Shown in pieces: positions 63,418-64,000 of a DNA stretch of 64,000 nt (positions within the stretch are counted from its first letter, which is position 1; every line of letters begins with the position of its first letter). The stretch lies in assembly GCF_001544575.2 (NCBI RefSeq), contig NZ_FCNY02000003.1, forward strand, positions 124,001 through 188,000. The letters run 5' to 3'. Source of the DNA: Caballeronia cordobensis. GTDB taxonomy: Bacteria > Pseudomonadota > Gammaproteobacteria > Burkholderiales > Burkholderiaceae. The notes beneath the pieces are model-generated. The model was not told the DNA's origin and ran no database searches. It saw only the letters and a list, made by a program, of their open reading frames with translations. The translations under genes and the position numbers were made by a program.

Positions 63418-64000
63418 TCACGCGTTCAGAAACGCCGTCATCTCTTGCAGGCTTTCGCTCATCTGTTCGATGAGCCAGCGTTCGAGTTGCGCGACATCGG
63501 CATGCGCGCGCAGATGCGGCGCGACCCACAGCACGAGCTCGCGCGGCCCCGGCGCGAAACCGAACGGCGCGACGAGCTTGCCGGACACGAGATCGTTCAT
63601 GACGAGCATTTGCGGCACGAGCGCGACGCCCAGCCCGCACACCGCCGCCTGGATCAGCAGATAAAAGTGGTCGTAGACATCCGCGCTCGCGCCCGCGACG
63701 GGCTCGAGGTTCGTCGCGCGATACCAGTCGTCCCACGCTTCGGGACGCGTGCGCGTGGACAGCAGCTTCGCGCGCGCGAGATCGGCAGGCGCGGCGAGCC
63801 GGATGGACTGCGCATATTCCGGCGAGCAGACCGGCCCGATCCATTCGTCGATGAGCTTGCGCGTGATCGCGCCCTTCGGCGGCTCGATCGTGCTCGCGCG
63901 AATCGCGACGCTGATCTTGTCGCGCACGAAATCGATCTGGTCGTAGTTCATGTTGAACTTCAGCTCGGTCTGCGGATGACGCCGATGAAACCCCGCGATG
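63418..64000 (-). CDS. LysR-family regulator, C-terminal part (5' end outside window)
   Basis: A frame of 194 codons enters from the right edge and ends at 63418. It is the effector domain of a GcvA-type LysR regulator: FHRRHPQTELKF, then DFVRDKISVAIRA, PVCSPEYAQ, FYLLIQAAVCGLGVALVP and the C-terminal RELVLWVAPHLR ... LERWLIEQM. The DNA-binding N-terminus lies outside. Its stop is six bases from the oiaK-like stop, convergent. It may regulate the apionate cluster, but GcvA-type genes are often divergent from their targets, which here would lie to the right. Confidence 0.88.
   Translation of the reverse strand, partial: IAGFHRRHPQTELKFNMNYDQIDFVRDKISVAIRASTIEPPKGAITRKLIDEWIGPVCSPEYAQSIRLAAPADLARAKLLSTRTRPEAWDDWYRATNLEPVAGASADVYDHFYLLIQAAVCGLGVALVPQMLVMNDLVSGKLVAPFGFAPGPRELVLWVAPHLRAHADVAQLERWLIEQMSESLQEMTAFLNA

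Overview
The window is GC-rich, densely coded DNA from a Gram-negative beta-proteobacterium, most likely a Burkholderiaceae member (Paraburkholderia/Caballeronia/Burkholderia group). The grounds are three porins of the Burkholderia type, a DUF3331 protein, a type VI secretion fragment, an adc-bdhA-patatin group, and many LysR/IclR/GntR-governed catabolic clusters with MFS carriers. No rRNA, tRNA, CRISPR array, integrase or transposase was seen. The content is almost wholly accessory metabolism, as on a secondary replicon of this group (inference).

Layout. 1-5.7 kb: a GH63/MGH1-like glucosidase cut by the window edge; a four-gene unit of DUF4142 protein, cupredoxin, ECF sigma factor and small Cys-rich secreted protein; an NmrA-type reductase; a MEKHLA/PAS protein. 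5.7-15.2 kb: two near-identical tandem IclR regulators and the divergent run RraA-like aldolase, D-2-hydroxyacid dehydrogenase, SMP-30 lactonase, MFS, porin, MFS, MFS; shared operator-like motifs precede both regulators and the run. 15.2-20.5 kb: SDR, quinone oxidoreductase and alpha/beta hydrolase opposite a CGNR zinc-finger regulator, then a metallo-beta-lactamase-fold hydrolase opposite a TetR regulator. 20.5-29.3 kb: GntR regulator opposite a Rieske oxygenase, glutamine-synthetase-like ligase, [2Fe-2S] ferredoxin, ferredoxin reductase, gamma-glutamyl amide hydrolase and LysR, followed by an aromatic-acid-type MFS. This reads as gamma-glutamylation-dependent oxidation of an unknown amine.

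29.4-34.7 kb: a ProQ/FinO protein, a 4-hydroxylaminobenzoate-lyase-like protein, two porins, a DUF3331 protein and an unknown protein. 34.7-44.9 kb: one long leftward operon with a quaternary-amine-type ABC transporter (two permeases, ATPase with CBS domains, binding protein), nitrilase-family hydrolase, acyl-CoA dehydrogenase, acyl-CoA ligase, crotonase, MmgE/PrpD protein and a GlxA-type regulator. It looks like uptake and CoA-dependent breakdown of a carnitine/betaine-like compound. 45.4-50.1 kb: a type VI secretion remnant in which a vgrG has lost its 3' part and is joined directly to a tssF lacking its start codon, followed by tssG and tssJ.

50.1-57 kb: YugP-like membrane protease, small Lys-rich secreted protein, acetoacetate decarboxylase, 3-hydroxybutyrate dehydrogenase, patatin-like protein, VOC protein, LysR and a divergent M20 peptidase with an MHS-family MFS carrier. 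58.6-64 kb: MFS carrier, then an apnO-oiaX-oiaK-like trio (dehydrogenase, RuBisCO-like protein, DUF1537 kinase) matching the known D-apionate route, with a convergent LysR gene cut by the right edge.
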